The notes: generated by a model not told the origin, from the letters alone. DNA of 61,190 nt from Flavobacterium succinicans (GCF_001662485.1 NZ_JMTM01000006.1:1-61190); one strand, 5' to 3'. Shown: positions 47,294 to 56,604, counted from the first letter of the stretch. Numbers and translations are program-made.

Positions 47294-47566
47294 ATGGGAC
47301 AATTACAACAGTTTTTACCGTTTTTATTGATGTTTGTGGTGATTTATTTCTTCATGATTAGACCACAACAAAAGCGTGCTAAAAACGAAAAAGAATTTGA
47401 AAGCAGTTTAAAAGTAGGAGATAAAATCGTTACCAAAAGCGGATTGCATGGAAAAATTGCTGAATTAGCTGAAACTACAGTGATAATCGAAACCATGTCA
47501 GGAAAATTAAAAATGGAGCGTTCTGCAATATCTATGGAAATGAGCGCTGCATTGGCTAAGAAATAG
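47294..47566 (+). CDS. yajC: Preprotein translocase subunit YajC
   Basis: 90 aa inner-membrane accessory of SecDF. One N-terminal membrane helix (about 6-24, FLPFLLMFVVIYFFMI) is followed by the conserved RPQQKRAKNEKEF and the cytoplasmic LKVGDKIVTKSGLHGKI beta domain. It is downstream of nusB, an order common in Bacteroidota. Confidence 0.95.
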   Translation: MGQLQQFLPFLLMFVVIYFFMIRPQQKRAKNEKEFESSLKVGDKIVTKSGLHGKIAELAETTVIIETMSGKLKMERSAISMEMSAALAKK

Positions 47567-47588
47567 TAGATTTGCTAATCGAATAAAA

Positions 47589-47630
47589 AAATCCCAAATT
47601 CTAATTAATTAGTAATTTGGGATTTTTTTT
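47589..47630 (+). terminator. nusB-yajC terminator
   Basis: AAATCCCAAATT (47589-47600) pairs with AATTTGGGATTT (47614-47625), then a T run. Confidence 0.9.
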
Positions 47631-47647
47631 AGTTTGGAACAATTAGT

Positions 47648-48178
47648 TTATTTCTTTTTGTTCTTTTTGTTTTTCTTAGCTTTTTTTGCCTTTGCTTTTG
47701 CTTTTTTCTCTTTAGCTTTAGCTTTTACTTTTGCCTTTTTGGCTTTGTCTTTTTTGGTCTTTTTGGCTTTCTTGGCTTTTGCTTTAGCCTTCTCTTTTGC
47801 TTTAGCTTTTTTGGCTTTTTCCTTTTCCTTTTCGCTCATTTTTACTTTGTTTTTTTTCTTTTTTTTGTCTTTTGACTTTTCTCCTGCCTTTTCATCCGTA
47901 CCTATTTCTAGTTCTTCTTTTTTTTCTTCTTCTACACTACTTGTTGCCGGAACTGAAGTACTGGTGTTGTCTTGAGTAGTAACTTTTGCTTTGCTTGCTC
48001 TAGGTTTTGGAGTTGCAACTGCTGTTTTTGTTACTTCAGGTTTGTCAGTGGTTGCTGTTGTGGTTGTAGTTCGCGCAGTTCTTCTTTTTTGGACAACAGT
48101 TTTTTCAACTTTAGGTATTTCTGTTGTTGCTGAAGGTGTTGTTTCAGAAACGGGATTATCTTCTTTTTTTTCTATCAT
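47648..48178 (-). CDS. Lysine/alanine-rich basic protein, histone H1-like tail
   Basis: 176 aa. The N terminal 100 residues are polar and Thr/Val-rich with acidic patches (EEEKKEELEIGTDEKAGE). The rest is a near-pure Lys/Ala run (repeats of KAK, KAKAKAKK, ending KKNKKNKKK). No membrane segment or known domain. By composition the tail resembles histone H1-like proteins that compact DNA, but surface or ribosome-associated roles are possible. Nothing in its neighbours fixes a role. Real translation is likely because it has its own ATG and ends cleanly, although the low complexity makes homology calls unreliable. Confidence 0.6.
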   Translation of the reverse strand: MIEKKEDNPVSETTPSATTEIPKVEKTVVQKRRTARTTTTTATTDKPEVTKTAVATPKPRASKAKVTTQDNTSTSVPATSSVEEEKKEELEIGTDEKAGEKSKDKKKKKNKVKMSEKEKEKAKKAKAKEKAKAKAKKAKKTKKDKAKKAKVKAKAKEKKAKAKAKKAKKNKKNKKK

Positions 48179-48346
48179 AATGTGGTTTGTTTAATGGAGA
48201 GCTTTATGTTGAAAAAACACTAATTATAACTTAATGTTAATACAATATTTCTTAATCGTTAACAAATGTAATCATTTTAATACGGTTCCAATGTTAAGTT
48301 TTTAATTGGGTTTAGAATAAAAATGGGACTAACAATAATAAAAAAA

Positions 48347-48378
48347 ACCTCCAAAAAGTTCATTGACTTATTGGAGGT
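48347..48378 (-). terminator. pepT terminator
   Basis: ACCTCCAA (48347-48354) pairs with TTGGAGGT (48371-48378), followed on the minus strand by T7, about 50 bp past the pepT stop codon. Confidence 0.8.
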
Positions 48379-48427
48379 AGTAATTTCGAAGACCATCTTG
48401 ATCTTTGGGCCAGAAATATGTTGTTAA

Positions 48428-49705
48428 TTATCTTTTACGTCTGGATTTTGGTGCGGGATTCTCAAAATCAGTACTTGAGGTAAGCTGGGCAATTTTTACA
48501 ATAACATCAATTGCTTTTTGCATGCTTTCTACAGGAACATATTCGTATTTACCGTGGAAGTTGTGACCACCTGCAAAAATATTTGGGCAAGGCAATCCTT
48601 TATAGGATAATTGACAGCCATCGGTTCCGCCACGAATAGGTTTAATAATTGGTTTTACTCCAACTTGTTTCATGGCTTCTTCCGCAATGTCTACAATGTG
48701 TTTTACGGGTAACACTTTTTCCTTCATATTGTAGTATTGATCTTTGATCTCAGCTTTGGCTATGGGTTCGCCAAATTGTTTAGCAAATTTTTTATTGATT
48801 TTTTGCACCATCTTCTCGATCAACTCTTTTCTTTTTTCAAACTTTTTCTTGGAGTGATCTCTGATGATTAATTCTAAAACGGTTTCTTCGATACTACCTT
48901 TTAAATGGTGTACATGAAAAAAACCTTCATAACCTCTGGTTTCTTGTGGAGTTTCCCCTTTTGGTAAATCCGAAATAAAATCATTAGCGATAAGCATTGA
49001 ATTGATCATTTTTCCCTTAGCATAACCCGGATGTACGCTTTTTCCTTTGAAGGTAATTTTAGCCCCTGCGGCATTGAAATTTTCATATTCTAATTCGCCA
49101 ACTTGGCTTCCGTCCATCGTATAGGCCCAATCTGCGCCAAATTTTTCTACGTCAAAATGATGAGCGCCACGGCCAATTTCTTCATCTGGAGTAAAACCAA
49201 TTTTGATGGTTCCGTGTTGGATTTCTGGATTTTGAATTAAAAATTCCATAGCGGTAACAATCTCGGTGATTCCAGCTTTGTCATCAGCTCCTAGAAGCGT
49301 AGTTCCATCAGTGGTGATTAAGGTTTGTCCTTTGTATTGCAACAAATCTTTGAAATATTTTGGAGAAAGAACGATGTTTTGTGCTTCGTTTAGTACGATG
49401 TCTTTTCCGTCGTAATTGCGTACAATTTGAGGTTTTACATTGGCACCAGTGAAATCTGGCGTAGTATCAAAATGAGCAATAAAGCCAATAGTTGGAACTT
49501 TTTTGTCAATATTACTTGGCAAAGTTGCCATAATATAAGCTTTGTCATCAATAGTCACATCTTGTAGTCCAATTTGTTGGAGTTCCTCCACTAGTTTATG
49601 GGCAAGATCCCACTGTTTGGCACTACTTGGGGTAGTTTCAGAATTTGGATCAGATTCGGTATCAACAGTTACATAACTTACAAAACGATCAATAATGTGT
49701 TGCAT
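48428..49705 (-). CDS. pepT: Peptidase T (aminotripeptidase)
   Basis: Removes the N-terminal residue from tripeptides, cytoplasmic, zinc-dependent M20 family. About 425 aa from the ATG at 49705; the longer frame begins at a TTG inside the -7 box. Metal motifs: [35 protein letters not shown] and, late, [31 protein letters not shown] is the substrate motif. A basic C-terminal tail (PKSRRKR) is a little longer than usual. Confidence 0.95.
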   Translation of the reverse strand: MQHIIDRFVSYVTVDTESDPNSETTPSSAKQWDLAHKLVEELQQIGLQDVTIDDKAYIMATLPSNIDKKVPTIGFIAHFDTTPDFTGANVKPQIVRNYDGKDIVLNEAQNIVLSPKYFKDLLQYKGQTLITTDGTTLLGADDKAGITEIVTAMEFLIQNPEIQHGTIKIGFTPDEEIGRGAHHFDVEKFGADWAYTMDGSQVGELEYENFNAAGAKITFKGKSVHPGYAKGKMINSMLIANDFISDLPKGETPQETRGYEGFFHVHHLKGSIEETVLELIIRDHSKKKFEKRKELIEKMVQKINKKFAKQFGEPIAKAEIKDQYYNMKEKVLPVKHIVDIAEEAMKQVGVKPIIKPIRGGTDGCQLSYKGLPCPNIFAGGHNFHGKYEYVPVESMQKAIDVIVKIAQLTSSTDFENPAPKSRRKR

Positions 49706-49723
49706 GGTGATTATTTTTGGGGG

Positions 49724-49731
49724 CAAAGATA
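49724..49731 (-). promoter_or_regulatory. pepT promoter -7 box
   Basis: The minus strand reads TATCTTTG, a perfect TAnnTTTG, 18 bp before the pepT ATG. It rules out the TTG start at 49726. Confidence 0.6.
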
Positions 49732-49782
49732 AGTATTTTGAGTCTTTTTTTTGATTAAAAGCAAGGCTTCAATGTTACTTTT

Positions 49783-49815
49783 TTGTTCGTTTTTGAAATC
49801 ATTTCTTTACTTTTG
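49783..49815 (+). promoter_or_regulatory. pyrD promoter
   Basis: TTG (49783-49785) is followed after 22 bp by TACTTTTG (49808-49815), a good -33/-7 pair, about 20 bp before the ATG at 49835. Confidence 0.6.
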
Positions 49816-49834
49816 CACTACACAACTTACTACT

Positions 49835-50857
49835 ATGTATAAATTACTGATTCGCCCGATACTTTTTTGTTTTGATCCAGAAAAAGTACATTATTTTACC
49901 TTCTCCTTAATTAGAATAGCTTCTAAAATCCCAGGATTTAAAGCAATTTTTAGAGCACTTTATGAAGTGAATGACACGCGTTTAGAGACCGAAGTTTTTG
50001 GTTTAAAGTTCAAAAATCCAGTAGGTTTAGCCGCAGGTTTTGATAAAGATGCTACGCTTTATAAAGAACTTTCGAATTTTGGTTTTGGATTTATCGAAAT
50101 AGGTACCTTAACACCAAAAGGTCAAGAAGGAAATCCTAAAAAAAGGTTGTTTCGATTGAAAGCAGATCAAGCCATTATTAATCGAATGGGATTTAATAAC
50201 GGAGGTGTTTTAGAAGCAGTAGAGCGTTTAAAGTCAAATACCAATGTGCTTATTGGAGGGAATATTGGTAAAAATAAAGTAACGCCCAACGAAGAAGCTA
50301 CTTCGGATTATGAAATTTGTTTTGATGCTTTATACGATTATGTGGATTATTTTGTGGTCAATGTAAGTTCGCCTAATACTCCAAATTTAAGAGCGTTACA
50401 AGACAAAGAACCGTTGACGCAATTACTACAAACATTACAAAATAAAAACGTAGCTAAAGTAAATCCTAAGCCAATTTTACTAAAAATTGCACCTGACTTA
50501 ACAGATGAGCAGTTACTAGATATCATTGATATTATGGCCGTAACTAAAATCGCGGGTTTAATTGCCACCAATACTACGCTTTCTCGCGAAGGCCTTTTGT
50601 CTGAAGCGAAAGCGGAAACAGGTGGATTGTCAGGTAAACCCTTAACGAATCGCTCAACAGAGGTGATTCGTTTTTTGGCCGAAAAAAGCAATCGTGCTTT
50701 TCCAATCATTGGGGTAGGGGGAATTCATTCAGCCGAAGATGCAATGGAGAAATTAGCTGCTGGGGCTAGTTTGATTCAATTGTACACAGGTTTTATTTAT
50801 GAAGGCCCAGCTTTGGTAAAAGCAATCAATAAAGCTATTTTGGAGCAAAGGAAATAG
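49835..50857 (+). CDS. pyrD: Dihydroorotate dehydrogenase (quinone), class 2
   Basis: Fourth step of pyrimidine synthesis, coupled to membrane quinone. 340 aa from the ATG at 49835 ([21 protein letters not shown]). The longer frame from 49751 would lie upstream of the promoter. The N-terminal helix plus [11 protein letters not shown] is the class 2 membrane-contact segment. FMN-site motifs: [19 protein letters not shown], the catalytic loop [12 protein letters not shown] (serine base), and [11 protein letters not shown] with [13 protein letters not shown]. Confidence 0.97.
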   Translation: MYKLLIRPILFCFDPEKVHYFTFSLIRIASKIPGFKAIFRALYEVNDTRLETEVFGLKFKNPVGLAAGFDKDATLYKELSNFGFGFIEIGTLTPKGQEGNPKKRLFRLKADQAIINRMGFNNGGVLEAVERLKSNTNVLIGGNIGKNKVTPNEEATSDYEICFDALYDYVDYFVVNVSSPNTPNLRALQDKEPLTQLLQTLQNKNVAKVNPKPILLKIAPDLTDEQLLDIIDIMAVTKIAGLIATNTTLSREGLLSEAKAETGGLSGKPLTNRSTEVIRFLAEKSNRAFPIIGVGGIHSAEDAMEKLAAGASLIQLYTGFIYEGPALVKAINKAILEQRK

Positions 50858-50966
50858 TGTTTCTTTTTCGAAAAATTCAGATAAAATCAATACAAATGTT
50901 TTGTTTTTGGTTTGTTCTAAAATTTTAGCTAAACACCAATTGCTAATCACTTTCTTACTTTTCGGC

Positions 50967-50996
50967 TTTGTACTTTAATTCCTTTTTTTATCTTTG
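50967..50996 (+). promoter_or_regulatory. Promoter of the HMG-CoA-lyase-like gene, very close to its ATG
   Basis: TTTG (50967-50970) and TATCTTTG (50989-50996) with 18 bp between them is an ideal pair. The ATG at 51003 is only 6 bp past the -7 box, so transcription should start at or next to the ATG, giving a leaderless mRNA. Confidence 0.7.
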
Positions 50997-51002
50997 AAGT
51001 AT

Positions 51003-51866
51003 ATGGAGCCAATTAAAATTATCGAATGCCCACGTGATGCGATGCAAGGAATAAAAACATTTATTCCTACTGCTAGAAAAGTGTCTTATATTCAGGCATT
51101 ATTACGGGTGGGTTTTGATAGTATTGATTTTGGAAGTTTTGTTTCTCCAAAGGCAATTCCTCAAATGCAAGATACGGCTGCGGTTTTAGAACAACTGGAT
51201 TTATCCAAAACGGACAGTAAATTGTTAGCCATTATCGCCAATGTTCAAGGAGCTAAAGATGCCGCTTCCCATCAACCCATTCAATATTTGGGTTTTCCTT
51301 TCTCGATTTCTGAGAATTTTCAAATGCGAAACACACACAAAACCATTGCTGAGTCTTTGGTTACCTTACAAGAAATTCTCGAAATTGCAGAACAACACAA
51401 TAAGGAAGTGATTGCCTATCTTTCTATGGGATTTGGAAATCCTTATGGTGATCCTTGGAATGAAGAAATTGTGGGCGAATGGACGGAACGTCTGGCGCAA
51501 ATGGGGGTGAAGATTCTTTCCTTGTCTGATACGGTTGGTAGTTCAACGCCTGAAGTTATTACGCATTTGTTTTCCAATTTGATTCCGAAGTACCCATCAA
51601 TAGAGTTTGGAGCACATTTGCATACTACTCCTGATAAATGGTTTGAAAAGATAGATGCCGCTTATCATGCTGGTTGTAGACGATTTGATGGAGCGATTCA
51701 GGGTTTTGGTGGTTGTCCTATGGCTACTGATCGTTTGACAGGAAATATGCCAACCGAAAAATTGCTTTCTTATTTTACCTCAAAAAAAGAAAACACCAAT
51801 TTGAGCGCTATGAGTTTTGAAAGTGCTTATAACGAAGCCTCGAAATTGTTTGGGGAGTTTCACTAG
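51003..51866 (+). CDS. HMG-CoA-lyase-like protein (HMGL domain)
   Basis: 287 aa from the ATG at 51003; the longer frame begins at a TTG inside the -7 box. TIM-barrel HMGL pattern: CPRDAMQG (usual GPRDGLQ), IDFGSFVSPKAIPQM (usual IETTSFVSPKWVPQM, so the conserved Glu is Asp), LSDTVGSSTPE, AHLHTTPDKW (usual HCHDTYGQ) and the cysteine loop GFGGCPMATDRLTGNMPTE. Cysteine, metal histidines and the Arg-Asp pair remain, but the Glu and the Asp after the histidines differ, so leucine-degradation function is probable but not certain. Confidence 0.75.
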   Translation: MEPIKIIECPRDAMQGIKTFIPTARKVSYIQALLRVGFDSIDFGSFVSPKAIPQMQDTAAVLEQLDLSKTDSKLLAIIANVQGAKDAASHQPIQYLGFPFSISENFQMRNTHKTIAESLVTLQEILEIAEQHNKEVIAYLSMGFGNPYGDPWNEEIVGEWTERLAQMGVKILSLSDTVGSSTPEVITHLFSNLIPKYPSIEFGAHLHTTPDKWFEKIDAAYHAGCRRFDGAIQGFGGCPMATDRLTGNMPTEKLLSYFTSKKENTNLSAMSFESAYNEASKLFGEFH

Positions 51867-51925
51867 TAAAATGTACTAAACTAATGATCTATTCGTTTGG
51901 AATAGAAGTAAATAAAAATGAAATA

Positions 51926-52468
51926 ATGAAAGTAACCCAAACCCTACTCGGATTTTTTGCATTGCTATTTTCTTTATCGTGTAGTAGCGATCTCGATTTT
52001 AATCAAGTAAATGACCTAGAGTTGCAACCTGTGGTTGTCGCTAATTTATCAAGTTTTGATGTGGCTGCGAATAAGCTTGTAAATAACGGGACAGAACAAG
52101 CTATTTCTATTGATACGCCTGATGTGGGTGTGTTTAATGGTAGTTTTTTAAAAGATAATTTGGTCAAAGCTGATTTGTGTTTCGAAGTAAATAATACCAT
52201 AAACAGAGCTTTTGTCTTACGGCTTGTTTTTCTAGATAAAGCAAACGCTCCACTATTTTCAATACCAATAGACATTCCAGCTTATGCAGGAGCTACTAAT
52301 GTTACAATAAAAAACGAAACTTTTGTAGGCGCTAACCTAGATGCCTTGAAACAAACCAAAAAAATTGCTTTTGTTGTTGCCTTACTTCCTGGGCCACCAC
52401 TAACTAGTACGAGTACAGGGAATTTGAAATTACGTTCTAGTGTAACCGCCTATTTCGATATTCAATGA
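51926..52468 (+). CDS. Hypothetical lipoprotein, partner of a DUF5723 protein
   Basis: 180 aa from the ATG at 51926; an upstream in-frame ATG (51884) gives no signal peptide. The signal sequence ends LLFSLSCSSDLDF with Cys19 the likely lipid anchor. The mature part is a polar all-beta domain (for example VCFEVNNTINRAFVLRLVF as LCFEVNNT) of no family I recognise. Its stop overlaps the start of the next gene by ATGA, so the pair is translationally coupled and probably acts together at the outer membrane. Confidence 0.7.
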   Translation: MKVTQTLLGFFALLFSLSCSSDLDFNQVNDLELQPVVVANLSSFDVAANKLVNNGTEQAISIDTPDVGVFNGSFLKDNLVKADLCFEVNNTINRAFVLRLVFLDKANAPLFSIPIDIPAYAGATNVTIKNETFVGANLDALKQTKKIAFVVALLPGPPLTSTSTGNLKLRSSVTAYFDIQ

Positions 52469-53868
52469 GAAAAATAACAACGATTGTACTGCTTTTTTTT
52501 GTAACTGTTTTTTTGGCTCAAAACAAAGCCGTTTTGTATAATTTTAAGGCAATCCCGCAATCCCTATCTTTAAATCCAGGGGCTGATGTATCGTATAGAT
52601 GGTATGCTGGCATTCCTTTGTTGTCTGGGATTTCAGCTAATGTGGGCTCGACTGGTTTTTCGGCCTATGATTTGTTTGCAAATAATGGCGTAAATTTTAA
52701 TACCAAATTGCGTAATGTCATTTTTTCAACTTCAAGAAATGACAAAGTAAGTTTGAATCAGCAATTGGAGGTTTTTCAGGGAGGATTTAAAGTAGGTGAT
52801 TGGAATAATACCGCGTATATTTCTTTTGGAATGTATGAAGAAGTAGATGTGTTGAGTTATGTTCCAAAGGATCTAGCAATTTTAGCCTTAGATGGTAATC
52901 AGAATTACTTAGGAAAATATTTTAATCTAAGCGATTTGAGTGCACGAGCCGAAATGTTGAGTGTTTTTCATGTGGGATACAATAAAAAAATCAATAAAAA
53001 AATAATTGTAGGTGTTCGGGGGAAGATTTATTCAAGTATTTTCGATGCTCGTTCTACCAAGAACTCAGGCTATTTGTTCACGGTTCCTTTTTCGGGAAAT
53101 ACAGTGTATGAACAGATTATCTCTGCGAATATGCTCTTAAATACCTCTGGAATTGCAAAATATGATGACAAAGGAGACGATTCAGATATCGTTAAGGACA
53201 TACAAAAAAGAGCATTTTTAGGAGGGAACCTAGGTCTGGGTTTTGATGCTGGAATAACATATTATCCCAAAAAAGACATTCAAATTACAGCTAGTATATT
53301 GGATATAGGCTTTATTCGTCATACAAAAGAAGTGGAAAGCTACACGGCTAAAGGGATCTATAAATATCAAGGAATACTTCCTGATTTTTTTTCTGGGACA
53401 GGTGGCAATAATGTTACAGAAGAGTTTGAAAAGGCCTTTCCGAGAGATACGCTTTATGGAAGTTATACTTCTTGGAGGCCGGTTAAATTTAATGCTTCGG
53501 CACAATATTCTTTCGGGCAGACTGAAGAAGAAAGCTGCAATTGTAAACCAGACGATGGAACTGAAAATTACAATAACTCCGTTGGATTACAATATTTTGC
53601 TATGTCTACACCAAGAGCGCCAATGATGGCTTTGACCGCTTTTTATAGAAAGAAACTTTTTACGGGTTTAGAGGCAAAAGCTACGTATACAGTAGATTCT
53701 TTTTCGAGTAGGAATGTTGGTTTAGGATTGTCAACTCAAATGGGTCCCGTCAATTTTTATTTGATGGCAGATAATTTACTAGAACTTCAAGATGTGGCCA
53801 AGGCTCAGGGTGCCTCTTTTCAATTAGGATTTAATCTTATTTTTGACGAGGAAAAAGAAGGGGAATAA
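52465..53868 (+). CDS. DUF5723-like outer-membrane protein
   Basis: 467 aa with a signal peptide (ending FLAQNKAV). The mature chain alternates polar and hydrophobic residues throughout, as in a beta-barrel. The start LYNFKAIPQSLSLNPGADV and the repeated GxxxxY-type strands match DUF5723 proteins, distant relatives of PorP/SprF-type barrels. ATGA overlap with the preceding lipoprotein gene. Function unknown; secretion or surface anchoring are possible by analogy. Confidence 0.72.
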   Translation: MRKITTIVLLFFVTVFLAQNKAVLYNFKAIPQSLSLNPGADVSYRWYAGIPLLSGISANVGSTGFSAYDLFANNGVNFNTKLRNVIFSTSRNDKVSLNQQLEVFQGGFKVGDWNNTAYISFGMYEEVDVLSYVPKDLAILALDGNQNYLGKYFNLSDLSARAEMLSVFHVGYNKKINKKIIVGVRGKIYSSIFDARSTKNSGYLFTVPFSGNTVYEQIISANMLLNTSGIAKYDDKGDDSDIVKDIQKRAFLGGNLGLGFDAGITYYPKKDIQITASILDIGFIRHTKEVESYTAKGIYKYQGILPDFFSGTGGNNVTEEFEKAFPRDTLYGSYTSWRPVKFNASAQYSFGQTEEESCNCKPDDGTENYNNSVGLQYFAMSTPRAPMMALTAFYRKKLFTGLEAKATYTVDSFSSRNVGLGLSTQMGPVNFYLMADNLLELQDVAKAQGASFQLGFNLIFDEEKEGE

Positions 53869-53883
53869 TAATTGAATAAATAA

Positions 53884-53916
53884 ATTCCAAATTCTAAATG
53901 AATCCCAAATTCTAAA
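53884..53916 (+). repeat. Short CCAAATTCTAAAT repeats
   Basis: Two copies of the word CCAAATTCTAAAT occur, at about 53887 and 53904, just before the terminator whose left arm contains a third variant. They look like degenerate duplications of the terminator arm. Confidence 0.55.
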
Positions 53917-53928
53917 TCCTAAATAGTT

Positions 53929-53970
53929 AATCCCAAATTCCAAAATCATAACTGGAATTTGGGATTTTTT
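53929..53970 (+). terminator. DUF5723 operon terminator
   Basis: AATCCCAAATTCCA (53929-53942) pairs perfectly with TGGAATTTGGGATT (53953-53966), then a T run. It lies before the convergent ATPase gene. Confidence 0.9.
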
Positions 53971-53979
53971 TCTTGAAAT

Positions 53980-56490
53980 TTAGATTTTTAAGCTCTTCCT
54001 TCTTTTGAAGAATTTATAAATTTCAATCCAAAAGACTGCAATTACTGCTACTAGCGTGCACCATCCGATTTGAATAAATGTAATTTTTTCGAATAGGAAA
54101 AATTTAGATAATGCTGGAATAAAAAGTAAAAGTGCAGTAATGAAAAGTGTGATGCCAATGATCAATAGGACTAGATTATTCTTGTATTTCCAAGTAGTTA
54201 GTACCGAATAATAAAAAGAGCGATTGGCTAGTGTTAAGAACACGTTCGAAAAAATCAAAGTCAAAAATACCATAGTTCGGGTACTGCTTTCGCTATACTG
54301 ATTGATTACAGCAAATTGGTAAACGACCAATAATCCTGCAGTAATCCATAGTCCTTGAATTAGACTAATGGTAATTTCTTTCCAACTAAAAAAAGTAGTG
54401 CTTAGCGGTCTTGGTTTTTGTGTCATGAGATTGTCTTCCATGGGTTCATTTTCATAAATGATAGAGCAGGTAGGACCCATGATCATTTCTAAGAAGATAA
54501 TGTGAACAGGCGAGAATATGTTTGGGTACAGCCATCCTAAAGCTAAGGGGATAATCACAATTAAGATAATAGGAATATGGATAGAGATAATGTAGCGAAT
54601 GGCTTTTTTAAGATTCATATAGATTTTTCTTCCCATCGCAATGGCGTCTGTCATTTTAGAAAAATCATCGTCAACCAAAATCAAGTTTGCGGCTTGTTTG
54701 GCAATTTCTGTTCCTTTTTTGCCCATAGCAATTCCGATGTGCGCTGATTTTAACGCAGGGCCATCGTTTACACCATCTCCTGTCATAGCTACAATTTGAT
54801 TATTGTCTTTTAGCGCTTGAATGATTTTGAGCTTTGCCTCTGGAAACATTCTCGTAAAAATAGTAGTTTCCATTACTTTTTCTTTCAATGTAGCGGGACT
54901 CATGGTCATTAATTCGTCTCCATTGAGTATTTTTTCAGGGTTTTTAAAGCCAATTTGTTTCGCAATGGTGGCTGTGGTTTCGGCATTATCTCCGGTAATT
55001 ATTTTTACGGCAATTCCAGCTTTGTAAAAAGTTTCTAGAACTGCTTTGATGTTCTTTTTTGGAGGATCATAAAAGGCAACTAGCCCCTTGAAATTTAGCT
55101 CGAATTCTTGTTGTATTTTAGGGAAATTGGTTCCCTTAAAATCAGTTGTTCCAACGCCCAACACTCGAAAGCCCTTTTTTGTCATTGAGAGAAAAGCTGT
55201 GTTGATTTTTTCTTTTTCAGATTCCGATAGTTTTGAATAGGCAATTATAGCTTCTGGGGCTCCCTTGGCTGCAATAATTCGCACTCCTTCTTTGTTTTCG
55301 AATAAATGTGTCATCATGGGTGGTTTTCCACTCAAAGGATATTCGTGAATCATTTTATATAGAGGACGTTCGTCTGTTGCAATGGAGTTGGTGTAGGCTT
55401 CATGCAATGCTATTTCCATAGCGTCAAACGGAATGGGTTCGCTCGCCCACATTGCGGCCTTAATAAGTTCTTGTTCTTTGGGGTTTAAATTGGGATGGAT
55501 TTCGGTTACAGTTGTGGTGTCAAGCGTAAACCATTCTGCAAGACTCATTTTGTTTTCGGTGATCGTGCCTGTCTTGTCAGTACATATTACGGTAGCACTT
55601 CCTAAAGTTTCTACTGTTTTGGTCTGTTTTACAATAATTCCCATTCGAAGTAATCGCCAAGCGCCAAGCGCCATAAAAGTGGTGAAAGCTACAGGGATTT
55701 CTTCGGGGATAATACTCATAGCGAGGGTTAATGCTTTAAGTAAGCTGTCTAAAATTAGTTTAGAATTCCAATAATTAATTCCCCATACAATGATAAAAGC
55801 CACCAAACCAATCAAAGAAATATAAGTGACAAAATTGCTGATTTGAATTTGTAAAGGTGTTTTTTCTTCGGTGATGTTATCTAGACTTTTCCCAATTTTA
55901 CCCAATTGCGTTTGACTTCCAATGGAGGTAACTTGGCAAATAGCTAATCCGCTTGCTACTATGGTGCCTTGGTAGACCTGTTTGTCTTCGGAAAGTTCAC
56001 TTTTAAAAATGGATAAAGACTCCCCTGTTAATATGGATTCATTAACCGAAAAGTCATTGGATTGTATGATGATTCCATCGGCGGGAACAAAAGTTCCTTC
56101 TTCAATCTGAACATAATCATTTAGTACAATTTCTTCACTCGGAATTTCAACAACAACACCATTTCGAATGACTTTGCTTTTGGGTTGTGTTAGTTTAGAT
56201 AATGCTTCAATGGCATTTCTGCTTTTGGATTCTTGAAACAAAGAAATCGATACGACTAAAATAATAGCCAGAAGCATAAAAATTCCATTATTGTATTCAG
56301 TAGTAATAAAATAAATGCTAGTAGCTGTAATCAATAATAAAAACATGGGTTCCTTTACTAACTCAAAAAGTGATTGTAAAAAGTTGTTTTTTTCTTGATG
56401 ATCGGTTGTATTGGTACCGTTTTTTGTTCTAGAAGCAATTACATCTTCTGAGGAAAGCCCTTGAATTGCGATAGTATTGGATTCAGTCAT
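53980..56490 (-). CDS. Cation-translocating P-type ATPase (P2-like)
   Basis: 836 aa from the ATG at 56490; the longer frame adds a non-conserved hydrophobic stretch. Motifs: actuator LTGESL, phosphorylation site CTDKTGTITEN, nucleotide domain KGAPEAI, and hinge MTGDGVNDGPALKSA. M4 reads IPEEIPVAFT where Ca2+ pumps have PEGLP. About ten membrane helices; C-terminal half rich in ILV runs. Calcium or another divalent cation is likely, but the altered M4 makes the ion uncertain. Convergent with DUF5723; divergent from guaB. Confidence 0.9.
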   Translation of the reverse strand: MTESNTIAIQGLSSEDVIASRTKNGTNTTDHQEKNNFLQSLFELVKEPMFLLLITATSIYFITTEYNNGIFMLLAIILVVSISLFQESKSRNAIEALSKLTQPKSKVIRNGVVVEIPSEEIVLNDYVQIEEGTFVPADGIIIQSNDFSVNESILTGESLSIFKSELSEDKQVYQGTIVASGLAICQVTSIGSQTQLGKIGKSLDNITEEKTPLQIQISNFVTYISLIGLVAFIIVWGINYWNSKLILDSLLKALTLAMSIIPEEIPVAFTTFMALGAWRLLRMGIIVKQTKTVETLGSATVICTDKTGTITENKMSLAEWFTLDTTTVTEIHPNLNPKEQELIKAAMWASEPIPFDAMEIALHEAYTNSIATDERPLYKMIHEYPLSGKPPMMTHLFENKEGVRIIAAKGAPEAIIAYSKLSESEKEKINTAFLSMTKKGFRVLGVGTTDFKGTNFPKIQQEFELNFKGLVAFYDPPKKNIKAVLETFYKAGIAVKIITGDNAETTATIAKQIGFKNPEKILNGDELMTMSPATLKEKVMETTIFTRMFPEAKLKIIQALKDNNQIVAMTGDGVNDGPALKSAHIGIAMGKKGTEIAKQAANLILVDDDFSKMTDAIAMGRKIYMNLKKAIRYIISIHIPIILIVIIPLALGWLYPNIFSPVHIIFLEMIMGPTCSIIYENEPMEDNLMTQKPRPLSTTFFSWKEITISLIQGLWITAGLLVVYQFAVINQYSESSTRTMVFLTLIFSNVFLTLANRSFYYSVLTTWKYKNNLVLLIIGITLFITALLLFIPALSKFFLFEKITFIQIGWCTLVAVIAVFWIEIYKFFKRRKSLKI

Positions 56491-56604
56491 AATGATCGAA
56501 GTTTTTTGGATTTTGACTTTTGAAAAAAATAGTAGCAAAAGTTCCAATTCCTGCAATTTAATCAATTAATGTGTAGTTTAGGTGTTTTTTTGCTTAAGAT
56601 TATC

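Noticed and set aside
47634..47975. Hydrophobic ORF rich in Phe, Leu and Ala
   Set aside because: It is the mirror image of the Lys/Ala-rich gene; poly-Lys codons read antisense as Phe and Leu.
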